From: Verrucomicrobiia bacterium
Lineage (GTDB): Bacteria > Verrucomicrobiota > Verrucomicrobiia > Limisphaerales > UBA9464
Assembly (NCBI GenBank): GCA_019634635.1
Contig: JAHCBB010000002.1
Span: forward strand, 243,526-307,525
Direction of reading: 5' to 3'
DNA length: 64,000 nucleotides
The notes beneath the pieces were generated by a model. It saw only the letters and a program-made list of their open reading frames with translations, made no database searches and had not been told where the DNA came from. Made by a program: the position numbers and the translations under genes. Shown one piece after another: positions 1 through 8,690 of this stretch (within the stretch, counting starts at the first letter, position 1; every line of letters begins with the position of its first letter).

Positions 1-344
1 AACCGGGACGCTGAACTGACCTGCGATGAATCCAGGAGGAAGTGCATCCGGTTCACCGGGTCCCCCAGCGTCAGCGCGCGTTCCCACGCTCTCGACGGTT
101 CATCAAACGCCACGGCGAGCGATGCGGTGAGCGCGTTGAACCCTGCCGGATAGGTCCCCGCGAAGTAGAAATCGTCGTCCACTCCCGGATTGGTTGCCGC
201 CGCATAGAGCGGATCCCCGGGCAACCGGGTCACGAGCCCCGGCGCGGGATTGCTGCGATTATTTTGCAGGGAAAACTCCGCCATCATCTCGGTTGACGAG
301 GCGCCGGGGGGCGCGTTGTCTCCCACCTGCCACGCCCGCCGGAG
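1..344 (-). repeat. Repeat unit D (truncated by the window edge)
   Basis: Fourth copy. It opens at AWQVGDNAPPGASS (Trp codon 332-330) and is cut after MHFLLDSSQVSSAS by the left edge, so the true number of units is at least four. Confidence 0.85.
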
Positions 345-3300
345 GGATGGGGGAGGGAGAGAGGAAGGGGGAAGGGGGGCCGTCTGGGTTTCGAGCCGTA
401 CGTAATCGAACTCGATCCAGTAACTGGTATTGGCCGCGGCCGGGCCGGTGCGGACGAATTCAATCGTGTTGCCACCGGCGGTGGCTCCCACTTCGGCGGC
501 CGTGAAATCCACGGAGCGCTCCAACGGCGCCGTCAGGCGGCCGCTGAACAGGGTGACGTTGCGTCCCTGGCCATTGCGGAACCGCACCACCACGTCGTGG
601 GGTCCAAAGACCGGGCGGTACACGCCCCCTTCAATTAGGCCCCCCGAGCCGAACTCGAACGTCAGCCGGAACCGGGATCCGGAGAGGACCTGCGATGGAT
701 CCAGGATGAAGTGCATCCGGTTGACCGGATCCCCAAGCGTGAGCGCCCGTTCCCATGACTGCGAAGGCTCATCGAAGGCCACGGGCAGCGGCGCGGCCAG
801 CCCGTTGAAGCCGGCCGGATAGGTCCCGGCAAAGTAGAAGTCATCATCCACCCCCGGATTGCTTGCCGCCGAATAGAGCGGGTCCCCGGGCACGCGGGTG
901 ACGAGGCCCGGGGCGGGGTTGCTGCGGTTGTTCTGCATCGAGAACTCGGCCATCATCACGGTGGACGACGCCCCTGGGGGGGCATTTTCGCCCACCTGCC
1001 ATACGGTTCGGAGCGAGGAAGGCGGTGGAGGGGGCGCCGGGGACGTCTGGGCCTCAAGCCGGATGTAGTCGAACTCCACCCAGTAACTGGTGTTGGACTC
1101 CAGGGGGCCGGTGCGCGCGAATTCGATCGTGTTGCCGCCGGCGGTGGCCCCCACTTCGGCGGCGGTGAAGTCCACACCTTGTTCGAGCGGCGCCGTCAGG
1201 CGGCCGCTGAACAGGGTGACGGTGCGCCCCTGGCCGTTGCGGAATCGCACGACCACGTCGTGGGTGCCGAAGACGGGCCGGTAAACGCCCCCTTGCATGA
1301 ACCCTCCCGACCCAAACTCGAATGTCAGCCGGAATCGAGACCCGGAACTGACCTGCGATGGATCGAGCATGAAATGCATCCGGTTGACCGGATCTCCTCG
1401 CGTCAACCCCCGCTCCCAAGAGGTCGAAGGTTCGTCAAAGGCCACCGGGAGTGGCGCCGTCAGACCGTTGAACCCGGCCGGATACGTTCCGGCAAAGTAA
1501 AAGTCGTCATCCGGCCTCGGGTTTGCTGCCGCCGAATAGAGCGGGTCGCCGGCCCGCCGGGTCACCAGCCCGGGGGACGGATTGCTTTGGCCGCTCGGCA
1601 GTGAGAATTCCGCCATCATCACCTCCGAGGAGGCCCCGGGAGGTGCATTCTCTCCGATCTGCCACACCGTCCGCAGGGACGACGGGGGCTGGGGTGGGGG
1701 TGGGGGTGACGCCACGGCACCCCGGACCACCACGGTAAACTGCGCGGTGGCGCTCAAAGCCGGCGCCCCATCATCCGTGACCTGCACCACCACCTGGTTG
1801 GTGGTGCCCGCCTGCGCCGTGGTCGGAGTCCAGGCGACCCTGCCGGTGGAGGACACCGTCAGTCCGGACGGCCCGCTGACCCGGGTGTAGGTCAGGCGGC
1901 TCGCCGGCGTCTCGAGATCCGTCGCCTGCAATTGCAGGGACCATGCCTGCTGCGCGTCGAGCAGTTGGGAGGGCACGGCGGGGAGCACGGGTGGCGTGTT
2001 GCCCGTGGACAGGGATTCGAGGCGGATAAAGTCGTACTCAAGCCAGTACGAGGTGCCCGCTGCGGCGGGTCCGGTGCGCACAAGCTCGATGGAATTCGCC
2101 CCCTCGGTGGCCCCGACGGAACCTGCGGTGAATTCCAGGGATCGCAGCGCTGAAGCGGTCAGTCGCTCGGTCAAAAGGGTCGTGGCGACGCCCCGCCCGT
2201 TCCGGAAACGCACCGTCAGGTCATGGATCCCGTAGCCCCGCTGGATCACCCCGTTGACCGAGAAACCGGCCATCGGGAATTCGAACACGAGCCGGAATCG
2301 CGAGCCGGCGCTCACCTGGCTGCCCGCCAGAACGAAATGCATGCGATTGATCGGATCCCCGAGGGTGTGGGCCCGCTCCCAGGAGCGCCAGGGCTCATCG
2401 TTGGGAACCGGCAATGGCGAGGTGAGCCCGTTGAAGCCGGCCGGATAGTTGCCGGCAAAGTAGTAGTGGTCATCGGGCCCGGGATTCGCCGCTGGCTGAT
2501 ACCTCGGATCGCCGGGGAGCCGGGTGACCTGTCCGGGCGCGGCATCCGTCCGGTTGTTCTGCATGGAGAAGTCCGCGTTGAAGCTCGGAGATCCCGCTGG
2601 TGTATCCTGGCCGATTTGCCAGACCGACCGGACCGCCGTTGGCGCCTGCCCGCCCTCGATGAAGTTGCGGACCAGTTGGATGCCTTCAGCGTGGGGCTCA
2701 AACGTCCCCAGCGGCGGCATGTGGTAGGGGCCCATCGTTGCGATGCGACGCCAGAGCACCGAGGCCTCCGGGTTGCCCGGGGTGACAATCCGGGCGCCCG
2801 GCACACCCAGATCATCCGTGGGAACCCCGTTGAGGATGCCTGAACCCGCCAGCGGTGTGGTGAAGCGACCATCCCAGACGCCGCGACCAATTCCGCCCGG
2901 CTGGTGGCAATAGGCACAATTGACCTCCAGATACGTCTTGAACCGATGCTCGAGGGTTGCACCGGTCTCGTTGACGTCCGCCAGACGTGGGAGCGTCGCC
3001 GGGTTGGGGGGCGGGGTCCTGAACAGGTTCAACGAGGCCATCCGGGAGATCTGATTCACGACCCCCGAACCGGAAGGAACATCCCGGTTGAGCTGCAGCG
3101 CGTTGAATCCCAGTACATGTTGGGCCGCACCGTTGTGGCAGGTCAGGCACTCCGAGCGGCCCGGATACCGCCACGTCTGCCTCCGCGACACGCCCCCTTC
3201 CTGAATCGTGATGGACTCCTCAAGCCCGGAATCCGGCACCAGGTCGGCGTTGGATCCGTCCGCACGCCACTTGTACGTGACTCCGTAAACGCCGTCGTCC

Positions 3301-4970
3301 GTCTTGATGAGAAAGCGGGTCTCCAGACGGCGGCGGGACGCCGGGTTCCCCCGGATCAGCTCCAGATCAAAATGCTTCACCCAGACCGAACCGGTCGGAA
3401 ACGTCCACTGGCCGTCACTGTCGAACGCGATGCGGTCTGCGGCCTTTTGCATGAAGAACCACCGCCGCTTGATGGCGTGATCCGACCAGAAGGTCGAGGC
3501 GACCTCGTAAGGCATCACCCCGGCCTGGGGTGTCAGATTGGCCAGACTCGAAAACACCCGGGTGGCACTCAGCGTCTGCGGCAGCGCCGGGTCCTCCCGG
3601 TTGACCGTACGCCGCAATTTCATGATTCGGGAGCCCCACATCTGGGCCGTCAGGATCTCGCCGGTTCCCGGATGCAGCCCAAACGACGCCATGGCTGGAC
3701 GCTGGGTGGTCAGGCGATTCACGGTCACCCGGCCGTTCGCAGCCTCCGACAAAGCCCAAATATGTCCGGTGACCGCATCGCCGAAGATGTACTTTCCGTA
3801 GAGGTCCGGATACGCGGTGCCCCGATAGCTCAGTCCGCCGATCACGGCCGACCCCTGAAAATTCGCGTCCGGCGCCGAATGAGGGTACTCGTAGATTGGC
3901 GGAATGGAGGTGAAACCCGCAGGCGGCGCTGGAAACTGCGGATTGGTCAGCGTGCCCTCGCGGTGGGCCCAGCCGTAGTTCCCTCCCCGCACATACCGGT
4001 TGATCTCCTCCATCCGGGCACCGCCGACGTCCCCTCCAAGGAGCTCCCCCGTCAAGGGATCTATGCTGAAGCGATGGGGATTCCGCAGCCCGGTCACCCA
4101 GAGTTCGGTCCGGACGGCACTCGGGGAAACCGGCAGTCCATTGTGCGAGGTGCGTCCGATGAAGGGGTTGTCTGGCGGAATGCGATACCCTGTGCGAAAG
4201 GCCGGATGCGGGTTGGGCGCCAGGCTTCCCGGACGTCCGTCCACGTCAATACGAATGATCCCGGCAAAGAAGTCCTTGTCAATCCGCTGGCTGTTCCGAA
4301 AGGGATCGTTCTGCATGCCCTCGTCACCCAGCGAGAGGTACAGGTAGCCGTCGGGCCCGAAGTGCATGTCTCCTCCCTGGTGAATATCGTGGCGATCCCA
4401 TTGAGAAATCATGATTTGTTCCGAGCCGCGAAGCGCGCGCCATGGATTGGCGGGATCCGTCTGAAACCTTGAGAGGGTGTTGTAGGTGCGACCCTCGGTT
4501 CGATTGGTCCGGGTGTAGAAAATGTAGAAATACCTGTTCTGAGCATAGTTCGGGTGGAAGGCCATCCCGACGAGGCCGGATTCCGAACGGGCCGCACCCG
4601 GGCAAAACGTGTCCTGCGACACGTCCAGGAAGAGTGTTTTGGTCGGCGCCAGAAGGTTGGAGACGGCGTAAATCCTCCCGAAGAGGCCGTAGACGAACAG
4701 TTCGTTCGTCCTGCCCGGCGGCGTGGTCATGCCCACGATGTCGTCGGTTCCATACGGGAAACTCAGGGTGGGGAACGCGTTGACCGCCTCGTAGGCTGCG
4801 GACGGTGCAACGCTGGGCATGGCCGGCGGGTTGCTGACATACCACTGGGCATGAAGCGTTCCCCCAACAGCGATCAGGACCCCAAGAACCCATCCGAACG
4901 CCCATCGAACAAATCGAACTTCCAACACTCCATCATTCGACCATTTTCGCCAGACTTTGCAATCGCACAT
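1..4970 (-). CDS. PQQ-type sugar dehydrogenase / diheme cytochrome c fusion with tandem C-terminal repeats (partial, 3' end beyond window)
   Basis: The frame is open from an ATG at 4970 to the left edge, giving at least 1656 residues. A GTG at 4928 is an alternative start and lies closer to the hydrophobic signal peptide (core GVLIAVGGTLHAQ). A glucose/sorbosone dehydrogenase-like beta-propeller follows, with phrases such as ESGLVGMAFHPNY, HQGGDMHFGPDGYLYLSLGD and ELWVTGLRNPHRFS. Next is a cytochrome module with two haem c motifs, CLTCH (3149-3135) and CAYCH (2918-2904), resembling diheme proteins of the SO2930/HNE_0200 type. The C-terminal part holds an Ig/cadherin-like domain and four copies of one approximately 221-residue unit. 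The inferred role is periplasmic or surface oxidation of a sugar or similar alcohol, with electrons passed to the fused haems. It is divergent from the amidohydrolase at 5112. The substrate cannot be read from sequence. Confidence 0.85.
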   Translation of the reverse strand, partial: MCDCKVWRKWSNDGVLEVRFVRWAFGWVLGVLIAVGGTLHAQWYVSNPPAMPSVAPSAAYEAVNAFPTLSFPYGTDDIVGMTTPPGRTNELFVYGLFGRIYAVSNLLAPTKTLFLDVSQDTFCPGAARSESGLVGMAFHPNYAQNRYFYIFYTRTNRTEGRTYNTLSRFQTDPANPWRALRGSEQIMISQWDRHDIHQGGDMHFGPDGYLYLSLGDEGMQNDPFRNSQRIDKDFFAGIIRIDVDGRPGSLAPNPHPAFRTGYRIPPDNPFIGRTSHNGLPVSPSAVRTELWVTGLRNPHRFSIDPLTGELLGGDVGGARMEEINRYVRGGNYGWAHREGTLTNPQFPAPPAGFTSIPPIYEYPHSAPDANFQGSAVIGGLSYRGTAYPDLYGKYIFGDAVTGHIWALSEAANGRVTVNRLTTQRPAMASFGLHPGTGEILTAQMWGSRIMKLRRTVNREDPALPQTLSATRVFSSLANLTPQAGVMPYEVASTFWSDHAIKRRWFFMQKAADRIAFDSDGQWTFPTGSVWVKHFDLELIRGNPASRRRLETRFLIKTDDGVYGVTYKWRADGSNADLVPDSGLEESITIQEGGVSRRQTWRYPGRSECLTCHNGAAQHVLGFNALQLNRDVPSGSGVVNQISRMASLNLFRTPPPNPATLPRLADVNETGATLEHRFKTYLEVNCAYCHQPGGIGRGVWDGRFTTPLAGSGILNGVPTDDLGVPGARIVTPGNPEASVLWRRIATMGPYHMPPLGTFEPHAEGIQLVRNFIEGGQAPTAVRSVWQIGQDTPAGSPSFNADFSMQNNRTDAAPGQVTRLPGDPRYQPAANPGPDDHYYFAGNYPAGFNGLTSPLPVPNDEPWRSWERAHTLGDPINRMHFVLAGSQVSAGSRFRLVFEFPMAGFSVNGVIQRGYGIHDLTVRFRNGRGVATTLLTERLTASALRSLEFTAGSVGATEGANSIELVRTGPAAAGTSYWLEYDFIRLESLSTGNTPPVLPAVPSQLLDAQQAWSLQLQATDLETPASRLTYTRVSGPSGLTVSSTGRVAWTPTTAQAGTTNQVVVQVTDDGAPALSATAQFTVVVRGAVASPPPPPQPPSSLRTVWQIGENAPPGASSEVMMAEFSLPSGQSNPSPGLVTRRAGDPLYSAAANPRPDDDFYFAGTYPAGFNGLTAPLPVAFDEPSTSWERGLTRGDPVNRMHFMLDPSQVSSGSRFRLTFEFGSGGFMQGGVYRPVFGTHDVVVRFRNGQGRTVTLFSGRLTAPLEQGVDFTAAEVGATAGGNTIEFARTGPLESNTSYWVEFDYIRLEAQTSPAPPPPPSSLRTVWQVGENAPPGASSTVMMAEFSMQNNRSNPAPGLVTRVPGDPLYSAASNPGVDDDFYFAGTYPAGFNGLAAPLPVAFDEPSQSWERALTLGDPVNRMHFILDPSQVLSGSRFRLTFEFGSGGLIEGGVYRPVFGPHDVVVRFRNGQGRNVTLFSGRLTAPLERSVDFTAAEVGATAGGNTIEFVRTGPAAANTSYWIEFDYVRLETQTAPLPPSSLPPPSLRRAWQVGDNAPPGASSTEMMAEFSLQNNRSNPAPGLVTRLPGDPLYAAATNPGVDDDFYFAGTYPAGFNALTASLAVAFDEPSRAWERALTLGDPVNRMHFLLDSSQVSSASR
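380..1013 (-). repeat. Repeat unit C of the sugar dehydrogenase tail
   Basis: Third copy. It opens at VWQVGENAPPGASS (Trp codon 1001-999) and ends near WIEFDYVRLETQT. A proline/serine-rich linker joins neighbouring units. The offset to the next copy is 669 bp. Confidence 0.85.
1040..1676 (-). repeat. Repeat unit B of the sugar dehydrogenase tail
   Basis: Second copy. It opens at VWQIGENAPPGASS (Trp codon 1664-1662) and ends near WVEFDYIRLEAQT. It is very similar in protein and DNA to copies C and D, and the Trp codons of B and C are exactly 663 bp apart. Confidence 0.85.
1992..2635 (-). repeat. Repeat unit A of the sugar dehydrogenase tail
   Basis: First and most divergent copy of the C-terminal unit. 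It opens near VWQIGQDTPAG (Trp codon 2621-2619), carries TRLPGDPRYQPAANPGPDD and YYFAGNYPAGFNGL, and ends near WLEYDFIRLES. An Ig-like segment of about 95 residues (roughly 1990-1700) separates it from copy B. The family looks like a carbohydrate-binding or beta-sandwich module but I do not recognise a named domain. Confidence 0.8.
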
Positions 4971-5111
4971 TTGGACAAGTGTCGCTTGTCGAATAATTTA
5001 GCGCTCCAAATGCGCCGGGCGCACGCAGCGCTCCCGGGTGGCCCTCCGAATACTGCCGGCTTGTCCCGCCCGCCGCCTTGCTTTGGCGGGGGCTCCGGAT
5101 AGGGTCCGCCG

Positions 5112-8087
5112 ATGAGGAACTCGTCGGGGCCGACGGCCGTGCTGGGAGCGGTCCTGGTGATGGCGGCAGCAGGGCAGGGGCTTCACCCTCCGGGTTTCCG
5201 ACCGTCACCCCCTGGAACTCACGCCCTGGTCGGGGCGCGGGTGTTCACGCGTCCCGACACGTCGTATTCCAATGCCACGGTGGTCATCCGTGATGGTCGC
5301 ATCGCGGCCATCGGACCCGAAGTGACCCCGCCCGCCGACGCGCGGGTGTGGGATATGTCCGGCTTGATCGTCTATCCGGGATTCTTCGATCCCTACCTCG
5401 CGCTGGAGGACAAGGTGCGTCCGGTTGCATCCCGGGGTGGCTCGGTGGTGGGCGATGGCGGACGCGAGGCCAGGGCCTCGGACGGCACCCAGGGGGCCGG
5501 CGGGTATCGCTTCTACGGATTGCCGAGTGGCGAGCGGGATGCCGGTGCTCCGGGCCCTGGATATTCGCTGACCTCCGTGACGCCGCAGCGGCGCATCGCG
5601 GACGGGTATGGTCCGGATCCAAAAAAGTTGGAGGAACTTCGGGAGTTGGGGTTCACCGCGGCCAATGTGGTGCCCGGGCACGGCATCTTTCGCGGACAGA
5701 GTGCCGTGGCGTTGCTGGGGGACGGTTCCCCCAATGAATCGTTGTTGATGCCGCGGACCGCCCTGGGGACCGCCCAGCACATCGCCTTTGAAGTTCCCGG
5801 AGGCGAGGGCGTGTTTCCGGATTCCCTGATGGGAACGATTGCGGCCGTCCGGCAGGCCTACCTCGACGCCGAGTGGTGGGGTGCCGCCCAGGCGGCGTTT
5901 GCCCGCGATCCGCTGCGTCGGACACGTCCGCCGGCCAACGAGGCGTTGGAGGCGTTGGCGGGTTCCCGTGGACAGCAGCCCGTCTTTTTTGAGCCGGGCA
6001 GCGTGCTCATGGTGGATCGCGCGCGCCGGATTGCGGCGGAGTTCGGCCTCAGCAATGCGGTGATCGTCGTCAGCGGCGGCGAATGGCGGCGGCCGGACCT
6101 GTTCTCTGGCGTGGGCGGCGCATACATCGTCCCCCTGAACTTTCCCGCACTGCCGAAGCTGCCTTCAGACGATGCCTGGGACAGCGTCAGCCTCGATGCC
6201 TTGCGGGCCTGGGATTGGGCACCGTCCAATCCGGAGCTGCTCGCCCGCTCGGGTGGGGCGGTGGCGCTGACGACGTTCGGCCTTCCGGACCGCAAGGATT
6301 TCCGGAAGAACCTCCGCGTCGCCCTGGACCGTGGGCTGACCGAGACGCAGGCCCTGGCCGCGCTCACAACGATCCCCGCCCAATTCTGCGGTGTGGAGGC
6401 CCTCCTGGGCACACTGGCCCCCGGAAAAATTGCCAACCTGACCGTTTGCGACGCCAAGGGGTACTTCGATCCGGAGGGCCGTGTGATCTCCGTGTGGATC
6501 GAGGGGCGTCCCTTCGAGATGGCGCCCAACGATTCACCGAAGGGAATCGCTCCGACAGCCGCACCGGGTGCCGCCGGTCTGGCGTCGTCGGACTCCGCAC
6601 CAGGATCGCCCCAGGAGAAGGAGGGAGAGCGAAAGCGGGAGGAGGTGTTTCGGGACCTTGCGCGCAAGCGGACCGCGCGCAATCCCCTGGCGGATCGCGG
6701 ACCGCTGACCAATCCCCCGAGCCTGCTGATCCGCGGGGCGACCCTGTGGACCTGCGGACCGGAGGGCGTCCTGACCAACGCCAGTCTGTGGGTGGAGGGC
6801 GGACGCATCCGCGCGGTGGGATTCCAGGTCCCGGAGCCGCGTCCGGACACCCGGGTCCTGGATGGATCCGGCCTGCATGTGACGCCGGGGCTGATTGATT
6901 GTCACAGCCACTCGGCGATTCTTGGAGGGGTCAACGAGGCCAGCCTGCCCAGCACTTCCATGGTCCGGATCGGGGATGTGGTGAACTCCGAGTCGCCGAA
7001 CCTGTATCGCCAGCTGGCTGGCGGGCTCACGATGGCGAGCCTGCTCCACGGATCGGCGAATCCGATCGGCGGTCAGAACCAGGTGATCAAGCTGCGGGAG
7101 GGGGAACCGCCGGAGGGTTTGAAGTTCACCAACGCCCCGCAAGGCATCAAGTTTGCGCTGGGGGAGAACGTGAAGCAGTCCAACTGGGGGGAGCGTTTCA
7201 CCACCCGCTTTCCTCAAACGCGGATGGGGGTGCCGACCTTTCATCAGAACCGGTTTACCGCCGCCCGTCAGTATGCCGCCGGGTGGCGGGATTGGGAGTC
7301 CGCCCGTGCACGGGACCCGGAAATGCCACCGCCCCGGCGCGACCTCGAGCTGGAGGCCCTTGCGGAGATCATTGCCGGGATCCGACTGATCCACTGCCAC
7401 AGTTACCGGCAGGACGAAATCCTGGTGTTCCTGCGGGTCATGGAATCCTTCGGCGTGCGGGTGGCAACGCTCCAGCACGTGCTGGAAGGCTACAAGATTG
7501 CGGATGAAATCGCGCGTCACGGTGCCGGCGGCAGCGCCTTCTCCGACTGGTGGGCCTACAAGTACGAGGTCTTGGACGCCATCCCCTACGCAGGCAGTTT
7601 GATGCACGCCCGCGGGGTGAGTGTCAGCTTCAACTCGGACGATGACGACCTCGCGCGCCGAATGAACCTGGAGGCGGCGAAGGCGGTGAAGTACGGGGGG
7701 ACTCCGGAAGTGGAGGCCCTGGCATTCGTGACCATCAACCCGGCGCGGCAGTTGGGTGTGGACCGCTGGGTCGGCTCGCTGGAGCCGGGCAAGGATGCCG
7801 ACCTGGTGGTGTGGTCTGGTCCGCCGCTCGACAGCTTCAGCCGCTGCCTGGAGACTTGGGTTGACGGGAAACTGTACTTTGCCCGCGATGGGGCGGCGGC
7901 ACGTGCTGCGGCGTTGTCGGGTGAACGCAACGACCTGCTGGCCAAGGCGCGCCAGATGGCCGGAGCCGGTGCGGACGCAACGGCGGGCGACGCGGCGCGG
8001 GGTCAGTTCTTTGAGAGAGCTCTGGAGACCGCGCGGCACCTCGGGGTGGCGCAGTGCCAGGATTGCGAACTGCCCCGCCGGGAATAG
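5112..8087 (+). CDS. Secreted double amidohydrolase (imidazolonepropionase-like), first domain degenerate
   Basis: 991 residues with a probable N-terminal signal peptide (AVLGAVLVMAAAGQG). Two amidohydrolase-fold modules follow one another. Module 1 (about 38-485) has the beta-sandwich start VGARVFTRPD and the end GTLAPGKIANLTV, but where the metal-binding HxH should sit after PGF it has FDPY (93-95), so it cannot bind metal in the usual way. Module 2 (about 535-960) is intact: PGLIDCHSHS with His598 and His600, LIHCHSYRQDE, LQHVLEGYK, FNSDDDD and GSLEPGKDADLVVW. The family hydrolyses C-N bonds in small cyclic or peptide-like substrates; the substrate here is unknown. Two-module proteins of about 1000 residues with a dead first half are known in Bacteroidota and Verrucomicrobiota. 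The start was chosen because it immediately precedes the signal peptide. Confidence 0.85.
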   Translation: MRNSSGPTAVLGAVLVMAAAGQGLHPPGFRPSPPGTHALVGARVFTRPDTSYSNATVVIRDGRIAAIGPEVTPPADARVWDMSGLIVYPGFFDPYLALEDKVRPVASRGGSVVGDGGREARASDGTQGAGGYRFYGLPSGERDAGAPGPGYSLTSVTPQRRIADGYGPDPKKLEELRELGFTAANVVPGHGIFRGQSAVALLGDGSPNESLLMPRTALGTAQHIAFEVPGGEGVFPDSLMGTIAAVRQAYLDAEWWGAAQAAFARDPLRRTRPPANEALEALAGSRGQQPVFFEPGSVLMVDRARRIAAEFGLSNAVIVVSGGEWRRPDLFSGVGGAYIVPLNFPALPKLPSDDAWDSVSLDALRAWDWAPSNPELLARSGGAVALTTFGLPDRKDFRKNLRVALDRGLTETQALAALTTIPAQFCGVEALLGTLAPGKIANLTVCDAKGYFDPEGRVISVWIEGRPFEMAPNDSPKGIAPTAAPGAAGLASSDSAPGSPQEKEGERKREEVFRDLARKRTARNPLADRGPLTNPPSLLIRGATLWTCGPEGVLTNASLWVEGGRIRAVGFQVPEPRPDTRVLDGSGLHVTPGLIDCHSHSAILGGVNEASLPSTSMVRIGDVVNSESPNLYRQLAGGLTMASLLHGSANPIGGQNQVIKLREGEPPEGLKFTNAPQGIKFALGENVKQSNWGERFTTRFPQTRMGVPTFHQNRFTAARQYAAGWRDWESARARDPEMPPPRRDLELEALAEIIAGIRLIHCHSYRQDEILVFLRVMESFGVRVATLQHVLEGYKIADEIARHGAGGSAFSDWWAYKYEVLDAIPYAGSLMHARGVSVSFNSDDDDLARRMNLEAAKAVKYGGTPEVEALAFVTINPARQLGVDRWVGSLEPGKDADLVVWSGPPLDSFSRCLETWVDGKLYFARDGAAARAAALSGERNDLLAKARQMAGAGADATAGDAARGQFFERALETARHLGVAQCQDCELPRRE

Positions 8088-8153
8088 CGGTGACGGTCCT
8101 GTCGGGGAATGCTGGCACGAGTCCGGCGCGTCCAACTACCTTCCGCCCGCTGC

Positions 8154-8690
8154 ATGATGGATTTTCTTCGTCGGCTGACGCCGACCCAGCGCATCGGCCT
8201 GCTGGCGCTCGCCGTCTTCCTCGCGGACCAGTTGACCAAGTTCCTGGTCCTCCGGGCGCTTGGGTTTCAGGAGGAACGGGTGCTGGTGGCGGGTTTCTTC
8301 AAGCTGGTGCATTGGGGCAACACGGGCGCCGCCTGGAGCCTGTTCCGGCACAACAACGGCATTCTCGCCATGGTTTCAGCCCTGGCCTTTGTGGCCCTGT
8401 GGGTTTTCCGAAGCCACTTCGAGGCGGGACGACCGGCCGGTCAGGTGGCCCTCGGATTTCTGTTCGGCGGGATTGCAGGCAACCTGCTGGATCGGCTGCT
8501 TCCCAGCCGCCAGCACGTGATTGATTTCATCCGGTTCTACATCGAACCGCGCGGAGGTGGTGGGGAAATCGGCTTCCCGGCATTCAACGTCGCGGACACG
8601 GCGATCTGCACCGGGGTGGGACTGCTCATCCTGATGACCTGGCAGCAGGATCGCCGGCGGTCCGCCGCCGCCGATCATCGCAGCTCATGA
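8154..8690 (+). CDS. lspA: Lipoprotein signal peptidase II
   Basis: 178 residues from ATG 8154; an upstream in-frame ATG at 8109 would add a non-hydrophobic leader and is rejected. LspA is an inner-membrane aspartyl protease that removes the signal peptide of diacylglyceryl-modified prolipoproteins. Four membrane segments are visible. The catalytic Asp pair lies in GNLLDR (Asp113) and FNVADTAI (Asp148), and the substrate-binding NTGAAW motif is near residue 56. The stop codon overlaps the miaA start (ATGA), so the two are probably co-translated. lspA often sits next to ileS, but here ileS is about 7 kb away on the other strand. Confidence 0.95.
   Translation: MMDFLRRLTPTQRIGLLALAVFLADQLTKFLVLRALGFQEERVLVAGFFKLVHWGNTGAAWSLFRHNNGILAMVSALAFVALWVFRSHFEAGRPAGQVALGFLFGGIAGNLLDRLLPSRQHVIDFIRFYIEPRGGGGEIGFPAFNVADTAICTGVGLLILMTWQQDRRRSAAADHRSS

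Noticed and set aside
1..2700. CRISPR or satellite repeat array suggested by regular repeats
   Set aside because: The repeats are about 663 bp, in frame, inside one coding sequence, and encode a protein domain; there are no short direct repeats with spacers.
2904..4472. Long plus-strand frame of 522 codons opposite the sugar dehydrogenase
   Set aside because: Antisense shadow; the minus strand frame encodes dehydrogenase and cytochrome motifs, while the plus-strand product shows only Arg/Pro-rich low-complexity sequence.
4974..4990. GACAAG-TGTCG-CTTGTC inverted repeat just upstream of the sugar dehydrogenase ATG
   Set aside because: Only 6 bp per arm with no adjacent regulator; too weak to call an operator, although its position is suggestive.
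6534..8135. Minus-strand frame of 533 codons opposite the double amidohydrolase
   Set aside because: Antisense shadow caused by high GC; no motifs, and the plus strand frame is clearly coding.
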